From Sweltsa coloradensis (lineage: Eukaryota; Arthropoda; Insecta; Plecoptera; Chloroperlidae): DNA of 64,000 nucleotides. Shown here in pieces: positions 44,101 to 55,496 of the stretch. The notes beneath the pieces were generated by a model. The model was not told the DNA's origin. It made no database searches and saw only the letters and a program-made list of their open reading frames with translations. The DNA lies in assembly GCA_024449915.1 (NCBI GenBank), contig JAMZAV010000630.1, positions 124,001 to 188,000 of the forward strand. The letters are read 5' to 3'. Made by a program: the position numbers and the translations under genes. How positions within the stretch are numbered: the first letter of the stretch is position 1; each line of letters opens with the position of its first letter.

Positions 44101-47100
44101 GGCCGGGTAAAAGGGGATAGCTGCCGTCCACACGCTTGGCTTACATTGCATGGACCCAATCTTGAAACCTACTTTTTCTGTTGAAATCGTCCAGTTACAT
44201 AAAAGAAAATGATTCAGAACTATAGGTTGATACCTTGTGGTATAGTTAAAGTTTAAACATAATGAAAATCTGTAAAGAATAAGTGATTTTATATAGGGTA
44301 CGTTCTTCTCACGTACTGCATTTCAAATTACTAGCGCCTATGATTTGTTTGCCCTAAATCTAAAACAAAGAGCATCAATTACTAATCCCAGAGTATAAAA
44401 TATCCTTGTAGTATAATATGCTAATGCAAGCGTGGACTAGGCCTAGTAATTTGACAAAATGTTAATGGTCTAGAGCTGTGATAAACTGAGAGAACAGCGC
44501 GGAAAATTGACGGCCGCCTAGCTTGGCCTAGGGCCTAGGCCTACTGCTTGCCAGTTTCAACCATCCCTAGGTGTCAAATGACTCGGCTAGAAGAAAACTA
44601 ATAATTTTTGTTACTAAAATATAAATTTAGAAAATAATTAACCAGTCTGTATCCCAAAACTATCAATTTATTTCAATAAATTGGATAGGCTCCGTCAGCT
44701 GTGTTGTCTAGGCGTGTTGATCTCGCATTTACAGCCAAGTCGCCTAGCCTAGGGCCTAGCAGACGTGCAAAACTCTGGCTTAAATAATAATATTCTGGCC
44801 AGACTTAATTTCGTATGTAGGCCATCACACCCTTTCGAGCTTCTTATATTATTATTTAATGAAGAGCCTACACGAAATAATAAACATGTGGCAGGCCCTA
44901 GGCCTACTTTGACACCGCACCAAAGCAAATCTAGGCCTAAAAATCTCGCGTGAACGGAGCTGACAAAGGCAAAACGAAGGGCGATATGAGGTTGAATCCA
45001 TTTTTCAAACATCTGGTGTAATCTGCTTACATATAAACACAGACATTAATCGGTAGTGTAATCGGCTAGATAAAATAATGTCTCAAATATATGCTATCAT
45101 TCAAGAACCTGTCAACATCCACTGCCGAGACCCAAAAGTCAAGTTTAGATAATACCTTTCAGGTAGTTTTGTATGAGTAAATGGTTGAAATGGATGGAAA
45201 TCTATTTGGTTACTGTATTTTATTGCTTTCTAAATTGCAAATTTGGTGAATTAAATATACAATCATAATATTTCTTAGTATTTTCGTAGACTGACGCGAT
45301 TCACATTGCGTTTTCCTATCAGGTGGGCGTACCTATCCCCGATTCTCTAGTTCCTCACTCGCGCGCCAGAGAGCCATACTGTTCCTTGTTTCCTCGGATA
45401 ACGCAGTTTAGTCTCATCAACCGTGACAATACTATGGAAAACATAGCCAGTACAAATACGAGTAAAGATTGCAAGGTTTACTCTATGTCCCAGCGGAACC
45501 TTGGTCACCGCTCTGCATGTTATCACAGCCTGCCAAAAATTATTCGATAAAATGACTTCAAGAACAAAAGCATTGTTGTTAAAAAACCTATCTATATATT
45601 TCAAGCCTATTTTTCAATTTTTTCTAGTGTGAAAAATGCCTCTAGTTAGATTGGAGAAGGGTTGACAGGTTAGGAAAGCAAAGAGAACATAAATCCCAGC
45701 CTGAAGGGCTGGGGGCGACAAAACTTTTCACCTGCTGATGACAACTGCAGCTAATTAAACTTTTACCCTAATCCACGACGCGTTTCGTCCTTCTGGGACT
45801 CATCGGGCAGAGCCACTAAAAATCAGCTAACTACATTGCAAACAAAACTCACAACACATAACCAAACCTGTGGTAGGGCCATGCAAGAAGCAAATTTTGC
45901 ATGCATGTTGTCATCAACAGGTTTGGTTATGTGTTGTGAGTTTTGTTTGCATGTAGTTCGCTGATTTTTAGTGGCCACCATCTGCCTGATGAGTCCCAGA
46001 AGGACGAAACGCGTTGTGGATTAAGGTAACCACTTTAAAGCTGCAGTTGTCATCAGCAGGTGAAAAGTTTTGTCGCCCACAGCCCTTCAGGCTGGGATTT
46101 ATGTTCTCTTTGCTTTCCCAACCTGTCAACCCTTCTCCAATCTCATACCCCCGTCTGGGCCCGGGGTAGAATTGGCCCAGAGCATGGCTCTGCTAATCGT
46201 AAAAGGCGATTCAAGAGAAAAAGTCCACCTCGCAAACATCAGCTAGAAAGAGCGGAATATCTGACTCCCCGAAACTAGAGGCGAGCTCTGGCAATCGTCG
46301 TCGGGGACCTTGCCCCCTTCCCTTGCGACCACCCCCCCCCCCCCCCCGGCGACGATGACAATGACACAACGAACGAGGTGACGATGACGATCGCGACGTG
46401 AGAAACCCCCCTTCCTCCCCTTACCCGTGGCTGGTTCTGACCAACATGGGCCCCTCCTCTCCCCCCCCCCCCCCTAGGCTAGAGTGGTGCATTATGACCT
46501 AACGGTTGACGCGTCCTTAATCCAAAAAAACCAAAAAAAAAAAAAAACAATCTCATATTTTTCAATTTAATATTTCTTGTAGGTTTAAAACTAAATCCAA
46601 CGGATTTTTCTCATTTTGTTAGCAGTTCTCAGTTTACTGGTCACGGATGTCTGTTTAAATTTTCGGCTCAATCTGTTTGGTCGTTTGGCCGTTTGGGACC
46701 GGACAGACAAACAGACACATAAAGCGGACGTTACATTGGGAAGTTAGAAAAGTAAAAGAGAAAAAGTAAAGAGAAAAAGAACTTTTCGAAGCCGTCACAC
46801 ATAACACTTCTGAAGGAAAAGAAAAAGTGTGCGCGTAACGCCACCTCTTGGCCTTCCTGCAAAACTATGGTGCGCTGTTGTGGCAAGAGTGTGTAATAAG
46901 GTACGACGATGTTTTCTTGTGGTTTTCTTTCGTTTGCAAACAAATCCACCACCACGTTTGCTTACATCCCCTTGTCCCCCCGCATCTTCCCTTACGTTCC
47001 TCCCCTTGGAAATAAGTATACATGGTGGTAACTCACACTTATAGAAAAAAATTATCTTGTAGGCGCGAAGAATCTTAGCTGAACCAAGTCCGACTAGTTA

Positions 47101-47317
47101 GGAAAGTTTTTACTTTTTCTTTACTTTTCGACTTCCCAGTGTGACAGAAACGGGAAAAGTCCTGTAAGCTACATGCTAACTCTTCTTCTAAAAAGTAACT
47201 TTTTCTCTTCACTTTATCTTTTCACTTCCCAGTGTAACGTCCGCTTTAGTCATGAAGAAGACCCGATCGAGTAGCGTTATTGACTTTCATTTCGCTCGCT
47301 CACTCGTCTAATTATTA

Positions 47318-47371
<54 letters not shown>

Positions 47372-50300
47372 AGGTAGGGTTTTTAAGCATAAACCCACTT
47401 TGAGGACATTATTAGTGAATGATAGCAATAGGGAATTTGCATAAGTTCCAGATATTGGTAAAAGTATGTGCAATATATAGATATTCGTCTAAAAATGATA
47501 TAAACGTTACTTTCAGGTTTTTAAAGTTAATCGTTCAATATCTGTTGAGGGTCAAAGTTTGACCTTTTAAATTTCCCACACATTTATTTTGAAACAGCTG
47601 CCTACGTCACCGGCCTTCATGACGAACACGGCCGCCTAGATAAACAACAAAATTCCCTTCTTTTACCTGAAGTCTTTGGTTCGTACAACAATGGGCAACA
47701 ATAAACAACAGTTGATGTCCTTTTCCAAGTTTTATAATCAAAATTGTGTTTTTACTTATTATCAATTAAATTGCAGTTAAAGCTTACATTGTGATATTAC
47801 TAAATGTATAAAATAAAATATTAATCATATTAGAAAAAACGAGATGTCAAAATATGCTTCCACAGCCAAGATAATCTCCGAAAGCGAGTAACTTGATATA
47901 TCGTTACGTGATTGGTTGATTGGCATCATGAAGGCTGGTGACGTATGACCCGTTTTTTCCCGCCAAAATATGTAGGAAACTTTCACCCTTATTTCGTAAA
48001 TGAAAATATTCTCAAAATTAAGAAAATAAGATATTTTTGTGTAAAGGAAGGTGGCCTTAACCCAGTAGAACCATAAAATAATGTTATGTAAATTCCCTAT
48101 TGTCATAAAAGTATGCCACTGGGGATCGAACACAGAAGGAACCTCTACTATTTTTATTATTATATTATTACTATGTGATTTTAACTGTTAGGTATTCAAT
48201 GTGAATTTTAAATTAATTTTGTTGTTGTCACCTAACCTTACTAGGCATATCTTTTTTAACCATGACTACGTATATCACAGAGCTCGGAAACGGTTCAGGC
48301 AAATCGATTCGGGCTGAAACGGTTTGAACAAGAAGGTGTATATCAGTAAATTTCGAACCGATTCGACGGAAACAGTTCGAGATTTTGTAACACGGCAACC
48401 ATTTTGGAAAACAAATTTCTAGGTTAAAAGTGACATTTATTCATGTTTATCTTCTAGATAATATGATTGCATCCGTACAAAACTTTTAAAAAGTATAGCC
48501 TAGATAATGGTGTAAGGGTATGTTTTTAACTTCGAAAGTCAGATAGGAAGTCGAATTAAAGTCAATATTTGAATTCTGAGATTGACATATCGCGTTGTCA
48601 TGGCGTTGTTATTTCCCTGAATCGGTTTGACGTGTATATCAACTGCAGATCAATCGATTCGAGTTTGCCAAATCACTTCCCGAAGTGGTTTGGAACTAAA
48701 GTGTTTTTGGCCAAAACCGACAGGTATATCAACAACTTCAAACCGATTCCGCCCGAATCGATTTGCCTGAACCGATTCCGAGCTCTGTGATATACGTAGT
48801 CCATGCTGAGTGGCTAAAGAGGGTATGGGGACTGTCCATAACCCTACAGTGGCCGACCTGTCCCGTCATGGGAGAGGTAAAGAAAATAATGATATTGCTA
48901 AATTGCATACAAACATTTTAAATGTGTGGTCTGCTCACTACAGGGTATTTCCAGGTCCACAGTTAAAATTAGCAACTTTTACAATTTTTTAAAGCCAAAA
49001 CTTCAATTTTATATTGTCAATGAAACTTTTTTCAGCTTATCCGAACTAGATAAATTGGAGTATTACCCTGTGCGAGTAAAAGGAAAATTTGATCACACAG
49101 AGGAGATGTACCTGGGTCCAAGATCTCTAATCGTTGACGGAGATGGTGCAAACCAAAGCAGTCTTATTTCGCAGACTCAAAGTGGACAGTCTGGAAGTAA
49201 TGTTGTGACACCTTTTCATCTCGCTGACCGAAAGTAAGTCACTACACAACTAGCCTATATGGGCTTTTGACTAAACTCATGATTCACACAATTATATAGC
49301 AGGTCAATCAGCCAAAAATTGGTTCAAGTAACCTACTAGGGTTGAGTTGTGGAAAGGTTTCGTTATTAATTAATCATCAGTGAGCGCTTTACTTTTAGAA
49401 GTTTAGACCTATTTGAAAATTCAAAATACATACTTTATAAATTACTAAACATGTAAAATTAGGTGAGTTGGCTAATCTTGGTAATTTGGTTTAGCCATGA
49501 AGGTAGACACTGTTGTCTTTGCAAACAGTTCCAGATGTAGAATTTTTTTAAATTCTAGTTACAATTTAAATAATACATACCTGGTTAACTATGAATATGA
49601 TACAAAAAGTAAAAACAAACTGAGAAAATGGAAAAGGTATTTGACCATAAAGACTCAAGGCCTACTAGGAATACTTTTTTTTAACTTTCATATTCAACTC
49701 ACATTTACCTACCAGAACCTATCTTTATAAAAATAATACTGTAGGTCTTATATAAATATTTAAAAGTGCATGTTGAAATATTTTTGGCAATCCCAATAAT
49801 TTGCCGGCGGCCGGCGCTGACCACATCCTACATCAAATGAGTCTGGAGATTATTTAATTTGCAAAAGTTGTAAATGTTCAATATCTCAATATCACCCCTA
49901 CTATTCAGTTACTTGTTAGTTGTTAGGCCTACTTAAATTTCATGTTGGCAAACCTGGTAGGCTACGTATAAAATTAAAAGCCTTTAGTCGAGATGAGGCA
50001 CCCTCCTTGATAAGCACTCCCATCAAAGTCACTCATTAAGTGGTAACTTTGTGTTTCCAGCGTGATTATTCTTGTGAACCGAGGCTGGGTACCCAGCAAG
50101 AATAAAAAGCCGGAGACTCGTAAAGCAGGGCAAGTTCAGGGAGAAGTTGAGTTGATAGGTGTTGTCCGCCTTGATGAAAAAAGGGCCCCCTTTATGCCCA
50201 AAAACCAAACTGACGAATGGTTTTACAGGTAAGAGAAGAGCTAAAATAATCTAAATTTAGACGTGTTTTGCCTGTTAGCCCGTACAAAAATTATAGCAAT

Positions 50301-53300
50301 ATTGATGTTCCTAGTCTTACAGGACTTGATTGCAGGAGCTAGAGAAGGGGAATTCATTCTTCGCACTCCATTTTGTTCCCAAAAATAATCATGGTAGGCC
50401 TATTTTCAATTTTGTTCACTTTCTAAGAAATCTGAATTATATCACCAACAAATTTTATTTTTTCAGAGACTTACAAAAAATGGCTGAAAGCGTTGGAGCA
50501 GAGCCAGTATTTCTTGACGCTTTGGCCTCTTCTTCAGTGGTTGGTGGTCCAATCGGAGGACAAACAAGAATATCTCTACGCAATGAGCATCTCTCCTATA
50601 TTCTCACATGGTATGTTCGTACATCTCACCACTACAATTCGTCACAGAAGCCAAATTCCCCCCGAGGATTATTTTCTAAGTTTCTTTAGTTATGGTTGAA
50701 CTGATGTTTATTTGTGATCCTGCTCAAGAGGGGGCATATTAAACAATAGTCATCATTTGGGGGTTTATTTTCCTGCTTTTTGCTTTCCTTTAACCCTCCC
50801 CATAATAGGTAAATCTTCAATGTAATCATTCGGAGCTAGGGTCAACCGGGGCAAGTGTGGCAACTTTTAGCATAGATTTACTTTGATCGTTCGGTATGAC
50901 GTATTAATGGAATTGAAATTGATTAGGTTATCAAAAAGTTTTGTCTGAAGGTATTGTGCAAGTGTACAATTTTAATTTGTTTTTTGATATTGTTTTTTTT
51001 TTCAGCACATGTAATTACACATTAGTCATTGCGCTGGCCACACTTTCCCACATTGTGAGGTCAGGCAGCAGAATACATTGCATACCCTTCTGATTTGTTT
51101 ATGTTTACTAAGGGATATAATTTTTTTTTGGGTTTACACCGAATACTCGCGTATACCCCCCATGACACCATTGCAGGTTTAGAATTTGATAGGTCGAGTG
51201 CTTTAACCAGTAGACTACATCATGGGGGTTTGGGGCACAGCCTCCGTGAACATTTGGTTCATAGTAGGTTCACAATGATGTAGTCGAAATTATGCTATGC
51301 AGTGGTTAATTTCAGGACGGACGCGGGTGGACTTGTCCGGACACTTCTTTTTTGGAAAAAAGATTTTCTGGTTTTTGCACTACACAACGATACGTAGTAT
51401 TTCGGTACTGCATTCAGTCCTGTATTTTTCCTGAAACGCTCAGAAATCACTCTAAAAACCCTGATTCAAAAATTTTGCCTGCGCCGTTATGGTTGGGGGG
51501 CTCGCCCCCCAAACCCCCCTGCTGTTTTTGCCTGAAATCGCTTATCCAGCAAACTTCACTTTGAAATATGGTACCCTACCACACGACCTCGCCCTCCTTA
51601 CCCCTCCTGAGGAAGAGATCGTCAAGCGTCCACCCACTTATTATTTTAGAAATTAACCACTAATGCTATGCTAGGATATCTGAGATGAGTCAATACATAT
51701 GAGGATAATAATGAAAGAATAATTATAATTATAATAATTTTTCACTAGTTCGATTTTGTTCAATTTAAGATCGTAATGAAATTTTTTAAATATTTTTCTC
51801 TTAATGGGGATCTTTTAAAGCTTCACCAGCAGCTTGGAAACATGCGGTCTATACCAACATAGGTGCTCTATATGTCAACACAAGCTACGTTCGCAGTTAA
51901 CATACGGTTTTAAAGAGCTTAATGATATTCATATTAATGTTATATTATCATGTTATTATACAACTACAATGGCAATGCTCACCAAGATTACCTTCCCGTT
52001 ACCAGAGATTACCGGAAACAATCAAAATTGAGGATTTAGCAATAAAGTCAAATTGTTTTGTTTGCGAGGTTCACAGAAACTCCGCTAGGGTATTCAACTT
52101 TGGTTCTCTATCCAGTCAAGTTTGAAAGGCTGTGTGTAACAAAAGACTGAGAAGACGCAAAGGTCGGTTGCCCTAGTGACAGCTACTGTCATGACTACGA
52201 GTAAAGACTAGGCTACGCATAAGTGGGGCCAACAATTATTAATGTTTTCTTTATACAATACTAGCTTACCCGCCGCGCGTTGCTGCGACGTATGCCAGAA
52301 CCCTTACGGTGTCGAAGTCAATTCATTGGTGAGTCCTCTTTGCAGGCACCGATCACCACGTGGAGGAGTTACAACAAAATGGATAGCATAGAAACCTTCC
52401 CGTGAAAAATACATATATGTGCCAAGTTTCATGGAGATCGGATGAATGGTGTAGTAATGCATAAAGGACAAACAGTCAGACAGGCATACATTCTATTAAA
52501 GTCCAGCGCCGTTGCCAGCATGTGTGTTAGCCCATAAGCGTAATGAGTGCGAGAGGATAGCTGGATTACTGAGATTAACCACTTGACAACTTAATAGGCC
52601 TATGAAAAACATACAAATATCTATAAAATTGCCAAATAATAGTAGTCTTAATGATAAAACCAAAATATTTAAGTAACAGGACTAAAATATCTATAAAAAT
52701 TCAGCGCCATTGCCAGCATGTGTGTTAGCCCATAAGCGTAATGAGTGCAAGAGAGATAGCTGGATTACTGAGATTAACCACTTGACAACTTAATAGGCCT
52801 ATGAAAAACATACACATATCTATAAAATTGCCAAATAATAGTAGTCTTAATGATAAAACCAAAATATTATTAAAGTAACAGGACTAAAATATCTATAAAA
52901 ATTCAGCGCCATTGCCAGCATGTGTGTTAGCCCATGCGTAATGAGTGCAAGAGAGATAGCTGGATTACTGAGATTAACCACTTGACAACTTAATAGGCCT
53001 ATGAAAAACATACAAATATCTATAAAATTGCCAAATAATAGTAGTCTTAATGATAAAACCAAAATATTAAAGTAACAGGACTAAAATATCTATAAAAGTT
53101 CAGCGCCATTGCCAGCATGTGTGTTAGCCCATAAGCGTAATGAGTGCGAGAGAGATAGCTCCGGCGATGTATCTTCGCAGTTAAGGTCGTAGCTGGCTAG
53201 GAGGAGGGGAGGGGTGTGCGCCGGACCAAGTGCGTGTTCGATCGAGGCGGCCCAGCTGACTGTTCAAGAAGTTGTGTGGGAAATGTATTAAAACAAATGT

Positions 53301-55048
53301 ATCCTCTTTGCAGGCACCGATCACCACGTGCTACGACAAAATGGATAGCATAGAAACCTTCCCCGTGAAAAAATACATATATGTGCCAAGTTTCATGGAG
53401 ATCTGATGAATGGTGTAGTAATGCATAAAGGACAAACAGACATACATTCGTTTTTATATATATAGATACTTTATATTCGTCTAAATCAATGCAACAAACA
53501 AATAATGTGTAATACTAACCACGGACCCGAGAATTATTTTGTTAAAAAGCAGTCATAGACCGGGTTGTTCAGTGCTGCACCCTGGTGACAAAACTCAACA
53601 GAAAGACCCTCATTGGGAATTCCATTTTTTCGTAGTGCTGAATACACCAAATATGGCGGCTATATGGTGGCTGCACTGCTACTTGTGTTGCATGTTACTT
53701 AGAGCAATCGTAGTTAAATGAGTTTCACCATTATTTTTAGATTTGATATTACCCCCCAAGTCGCCTAACAAGCGTTTGTGTAACTTCCACATTATAGGTA
53801 AAGCAGGGGTTGAAAAATCCCAGGCGCAAGGTCGCCACGGCGCCTAGAGTTTGGCCCCTGGCGACTAACTAAATGGAAAAAATAATTTAATGACTAACAA
53901 CAGAAATGCTAAGTAATCCAAATGAACATTCACAAAAACTTTAACAATTGAGATTTAACACATAATAAATCCTCCAAACCCATTTTAGGGGCACTTACGT
54001 TTAATTGTATATGCAAATTTTATCGCCTGCGGCGAATTTGCCTCCGACGGCTGGGGCTTCGCCCCAGACACCGGTTTCCCCACGCAACGTCCCTGGCTCC
54101 TAACTTTCTTCCCCTGGCTCCTACATTTTGAGATATTTTTCAACCCCTGAGGTAAAGTACTTACGAAAGTTTAAAAAATACTTTACGAAAGATAGTTTAA
54201 AATAGAGAACTTTTACTAAGAATAAGTTTCACTCATAATATTTAAATTTGGTTTTGTAAGGCTTTTTTTTCCTGACTGGTCAGTGATCAGGTGTGCAAAT
54301 TGCACACCGTAAAAGCCGCCACTGGGAAAAGGAGTTTACACACTAAATGCCATATGCAAGGGTGTGTGACGGACTGCTCTGACTGTGTGGGAGACTCAAT
54401 CCTTCACACACCCGAGCATGGCATTTAGTGTGTAAACTCAATTTATCCCATAATGCTTTGCACGCACAATATAGTGTGCTGGTGATTTTGAAAATCGTCT
54501 ATTGTCAGACGCCAAGTGTATGCTTATTAAGGCAAATATATAACACTACCTAGTACCTACTGTTAATGGAATTACAGTACTAAATTCAATTGTGAAAACA
54601 TAAAATGTAGACTTAGATCAGTTTTGACATTTTTGAGTAATATATTGTAGGCTATTACTTAGGAACTTTATGGACATAATAATAGCATAATTCTGCTTAA
54701 TGCATTACATTTGCGTTCGTCTTCCACATTTCGATATAAGGGCCCCTTAGCCAACTAGACTAGGAAAACGCTAAAGTCGTTGTTAGACGAGTGAGCGAGT
54801 CATGTGTTGAGTAACCGGGAACATTTGCATTTAACTTGATTGATATATAGGTATAAATTATAGGGTTTTGAAGTTTATTTCGGTATAATCATCAGTCATT
54901 GAATAATGCATTGTCTTTTATATCAATTTAAAAATGCATCATCATTCATTATTAACACTTTTGTATTTCTCCTTGCAGGTATGGATTGAGCGCAATCACA
55001 ACGTTCATGTGGTATCGTCACTTTATTCACAAAGTTCCTGCTCTGTAA
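40877..55048 (+). CDS. SURF1: SURF1 cytochrome c oxidase assembly factor, complete, six exons (whole-gene entry)
   Basis: Mitochondrial inner-membrane protein needed for early assembly of complex IV around COX1, probably at haem a/a3 insertion. Exons 40877-41119, 43430-43551, 49036-49233, 50061-50228, 50467-50610 and 54979-55048 join in phase (945 bases, 314 aa plus stop; human 300 aa). Exon 1 encodes a basic Ser/Thr-rich presequence without acidic residues for its first 48 residues. TM1 spans SWFLL plus [19 protein letters not shown]. The intermembrane domain has [40 protein letters not shown] and [11 protein letters not shown]. The family signature [20 protein letters not shown] leads into TM2, [20 protein letters not shown] 40877 is the first in-frame ATG after an in-frame TAG at 40868. 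Confidence 0.95.
41657..42547. mobile_element. Inverted-repeat element in SURF1 intron 1
   Basis: GTGGCTATTTAACCGTAGCT at the left matches the inverse GGTTAAATAGCCAC at the right. Subterminal ACCGTAG motifs repeat several times. No clean TSD; no coding capacity. Confidence 0.6.
43430..43551 (+). CDS. SURF1: SURF1 exon 2, TM1
   Basis: Acceptor ATGTTTCAG; encodes [20 protein letters not shown], then [12 protein letters not shown] and CDLPE; donor GTAAGG at 43552. [13 protein letters not shown] is a SURF1/Shy1 hallmark. Confidence 0.95.
43738..43918. mobile_element. C-type fold-back MITE in SURF1 intron 2
   Basis: About 55-bp arms: ACTGGAAAAACGCC with AAGTCGTTGATAGACGAGTG and GAGCCATGTGTTGA at the left, inverse at the right (TCAACACATGGCTC to GCGTTTCCCTAGT). 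The termini are those of the ACTAGGAAAACGC superfamily. Confidence 0.8.
43918..43985 (+). other. tRNA-like sequence (pseudogene or SINE head)
   Basis: TAGTTGGCTAAGGCACC resembles a Pol III A box and GGGTTCAATCCC a B box, about 30 bases apart. No good acceptor stem is visible. It directly abuts the C-type MITE. Confidence 0.35.
45425..45556 (+). repeat. Interspersed repeat shared with 9706-9870
   Basis: Contains ACTATGGAAAACATAGCC, CGAGTAAAGATTG, TCCCAGCGGAACCTTGGTCA and ATTCGATAAAA, collinear with the other copy but more compact. Confidence 0.6.
45766..45815 (-). ncRNA. Hammerhead ribozyme motif, opposite arm, one core change
   Basis: On the minus strand it has stem II GTCC/GGAC, GAAA (at 45786-45783) and a GTC cleavage triplet, followed by GTGG. 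The core reads CCGATGA instead of CTGATGA, a change at an invariant position that should impair cleavage. Confidence 0.6.
45975..46022 (+). ncRNA. Hammerhead ribozyme motif
   Basis: CTGATGA at 45986-45992, stem II GTCC/GGAC (45993-45996, 46002-46005) around loop CAGAA, GAAA at 46006-46009, then CGCGTT with a possible GUU cleavage triplet followed by GTGG. The core is a perfect match to the consensus. Stem III is extremely short, as reported for Penelope-like elements, where dimers may be the active form. Activity is untested. Confidence 0.72.
46143..46546 (+). repeat. SINE-like retroposon with A-rich tail
   Basis: The segment with GTCTGGGCCCGGGGTAGAAT and AATCGTAAAAGGCGATTC leads to a tail ATTATGACCTAACGGTTGAC then poly-A. 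The tail matches the fragment at 8130-8215. Poly-C runs at about 46330 and 46462 interrupt the body. Left boundary uncertain. Confidence 0.45.
46547..47311 (+). repeat. C-type-related repeat split by a MITE
   Basis: TTTTCGGCTCAATCTGTTTG, GTCGTTTGGCCGTTTGGGAC and GGACAGACAAACAGACACA lead up to the MITE. After it come TCGAGTAGCG and CATTTCGCTCGCTCACTCGT then CTAA, the 3' end of the family. Left boundary uncertain. Confidence 0.6.
46722..47246. mobile_element. Tc1/mariner-type MITE (TA target)
   Basis: TIR AAGCGGACGTTACAYTGGGA, continuing AGT, at both ends, with TA on each side. The A/G-rich subterminal AAAGTAAAGAGAAAAAG recurs inverted. The right end carries two tandem copies of the terminal block. 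Interrupts a C-type repeat. Confidence 0.8.
47312..47367. repeat. ATT microsatellite
   Basis: Uninterrupted TTA/ATT trinucleotide run immediately after the CTCGTCTAA end of the preceding repeat. Confidence 0.9.
47426..48102. mobile_element. Inverted-repeat element in SURF1 intron 2
   Basis: Left CAATAGGGAATTTGCATAAG; right, inverted, CAATAGGGAATTTACATAAC. A second inverted pair lies inside (TACGTCACCGGCCTTCATGA at about 47593 and its inverse at about 47925). No clear TSD. Confidence 0.65.
48260..48805. mobile_element. Fold-back element with long TIRs
   Basis: CATGACTACGTATATCACAG, then AGCTCGGAAACGGTTCAGGC and AAATCGATTCGGGC, is repeated inverted at 48752-48805. No coding capacity. Lies just upstream of SURF1 exon 3. 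Confidence 0.75.
49036..49233 (+). CDS. SURF1: SURF1 exon 3
   Basis: Acceptor CTTTTTTCAG; encodes [55 protein letters not shown] and ADR; donor GTAAGT at 49234. It covers the start of the intermembrane-space beta domain. Confidence 0.95.
50061..50228 (+). CDS. SURF1: SURF1 exon 4
   Basis: Acceptor GTGTTTCCAG; encodes [40 protein letters not shown] and [14 protein letters not shown]; donor GTAAGA at 50229. The VNRGWVP motif is conserved in the family. Confidence 0.95.
50467..50610 (+). CDS. SURF1: SURF1 exon 5, family signature
   Basis: Acceptor ATTTTTTCAG; encodes [40 protein letters not shown] and HLSYILT; donor GTATGT at 50611. GGPIGGQTR plus LRNEHLSYI is the most conserved SURF1 block. 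Confidence 0.96.
51158..51232 (-). other. tRNA-like pseudogene or SINE head
   Basis: On the minus strand CCCCATGATGTAGTCTACTG, then GTTAAAGCACTCGACC, resembles a tRNA 5' half with an A box. The ends CCCCATGA and TCATGGGG are complementary like an acceptor stem. The T arm is degenerate. Confidence 0.35.
51300..51662. mobile_element. hAT MITE in SURF1 intron 5
   Basis: Starts CAGTGGTTAATTTC and ends GAAATTAACCACTA, with perfect 8-bp TSD ATGCTATG (51292-51299, 51663-51670). Interior partly shared with the 35660-36010 element. Confidence 0.85.
52260..53467 (+). mobile_element. RTE-like retroposon with internal tandem expansion
   Basis: Begins ACTAGCTTACCCGCCGCGCG and ends CATACATTCGTTTTTATATA plus TAGATA, with GTGCCAAGTTTCATGGAGAT and GAATGGTGTAGTAATGCATA near both ends of the interior. 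This style of start and end is common in RTE-clade LINEs and their SINEs. No RT frame. Confidence 0.6.
52504..53161 (+). repeat. Tandem units of about 200 bp (3.3 copies)
   Basis: Units start CAGCGCC at 52504, 52702, 52904 and 53101 and contain TTGCCAGCATGTGTGTTAGC, AATAGGCCTATG and AATAGTAGTCTTAATGATAA. Copies are nearly identical, implying recent expansion. Confidence 0.9.
53804..54149. mobile_element. hAT MITE in SURF1 intron 5
   Basis: Starts CAGGGGTTGAAAAATCCC and ends ATTTTTCAACCCCTG with perfect 8-bp TSD AGGTAAAG (53796-53803, 54150-54157). The CAGGGG terminus is typical of hAT. Confidence 0.88.
54332..54439. repeat. Short fold-back hairpin
   Basis: GAGTTTACACACTAAATGCC is perfectly inverted at the right end (GGCATTTAGTGTGTAAACTC); inner TGTGTGA/TCACACA extends the stem. 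Confidence 0.7.
54764..54832 (+). repeat. C-type repeat fragment (5' arm only)
   Basis: ACTAGGAAAACGCTAAAGTC, GTTGTTAGACGAGTGAGCGA and CATGTGTTGAGT match the first arm of 43738-43918. Located 150 bp before SURF1 exon 6. Confidence 0.7.
54979..55048 (+). CDS. SURF1: SURF1 terminal exon, TM2
   Basis: Acceptor CTCCTTGCAG; completes the Trp codon and encodes [25 protein letters not shown] at 55046-55048. It supplies the second membrane helix and a short basic C-terminus. Separated from exon 5 by a 4.4-kb repeat-rich intron. Confidence 0.93.
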
Positions 55049-55496
55049 CCAGGTACATTTAATTTCTAGTCTCAAATATCTACTGTTTTTATCTAGGACA
55101 GCAGAATATATTATATAGTATTCATAACAATTATTCTAAAGTTCTGCAATTATTTTTTGTTTATTACCATGTAGTAAAAATCTGGTTGTGGCAGTTTACT
55201 TATACAACTTAATTGTGTCTGGAAAAAGTTGGCGTACACGATGTATACTTATTTTCCCCCACAAAACTTCTTCCAATATCCATCTTCAATAGCCCAAAAA
55301 TGAGATACATTTCAGCAGGTAAAAGCTATGCACAACTTAGCGTTGGTGCAAGATCAAATTCTGAAATTTTTCACAGTTGTCAGCAATAGGCTATTTGCAT
55401 GAAATTTGTAAATATTTTTTCCAGGTTGTTCTTATGATACTACATTAATTATAAACAGTTTAATTTGAAGCCCATAATGTATTTTTTTTTTAAAGG

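Larger units (their letters stand above)
45649..46142. repeat. Large palindrome carrying hammerhead ribozyme cores
   Basis: Arms of about 222-225 bp (45649-45870 and 45918-46142) around a 47-bp spacer, near-identical as inverses (ACCAAACCTG against CAGGTTTGGT at the inner edge; GATTGGAGAAGGGTTGACAG against its inverse at the outer edge). Each arm contains a hammerhead-type motif. This resembles an inverted pair of Penelope-like element terminal sequences, which are known to carry such ribozymes. Confidence 0.8.

Noticed and set aside
52504..53161. Regular roughly 200-bp repeats as a CRISPR-like array
   Set aside because: Units are contiguous, 200 bp long and without unique spacers, in a eukaryotic intron.
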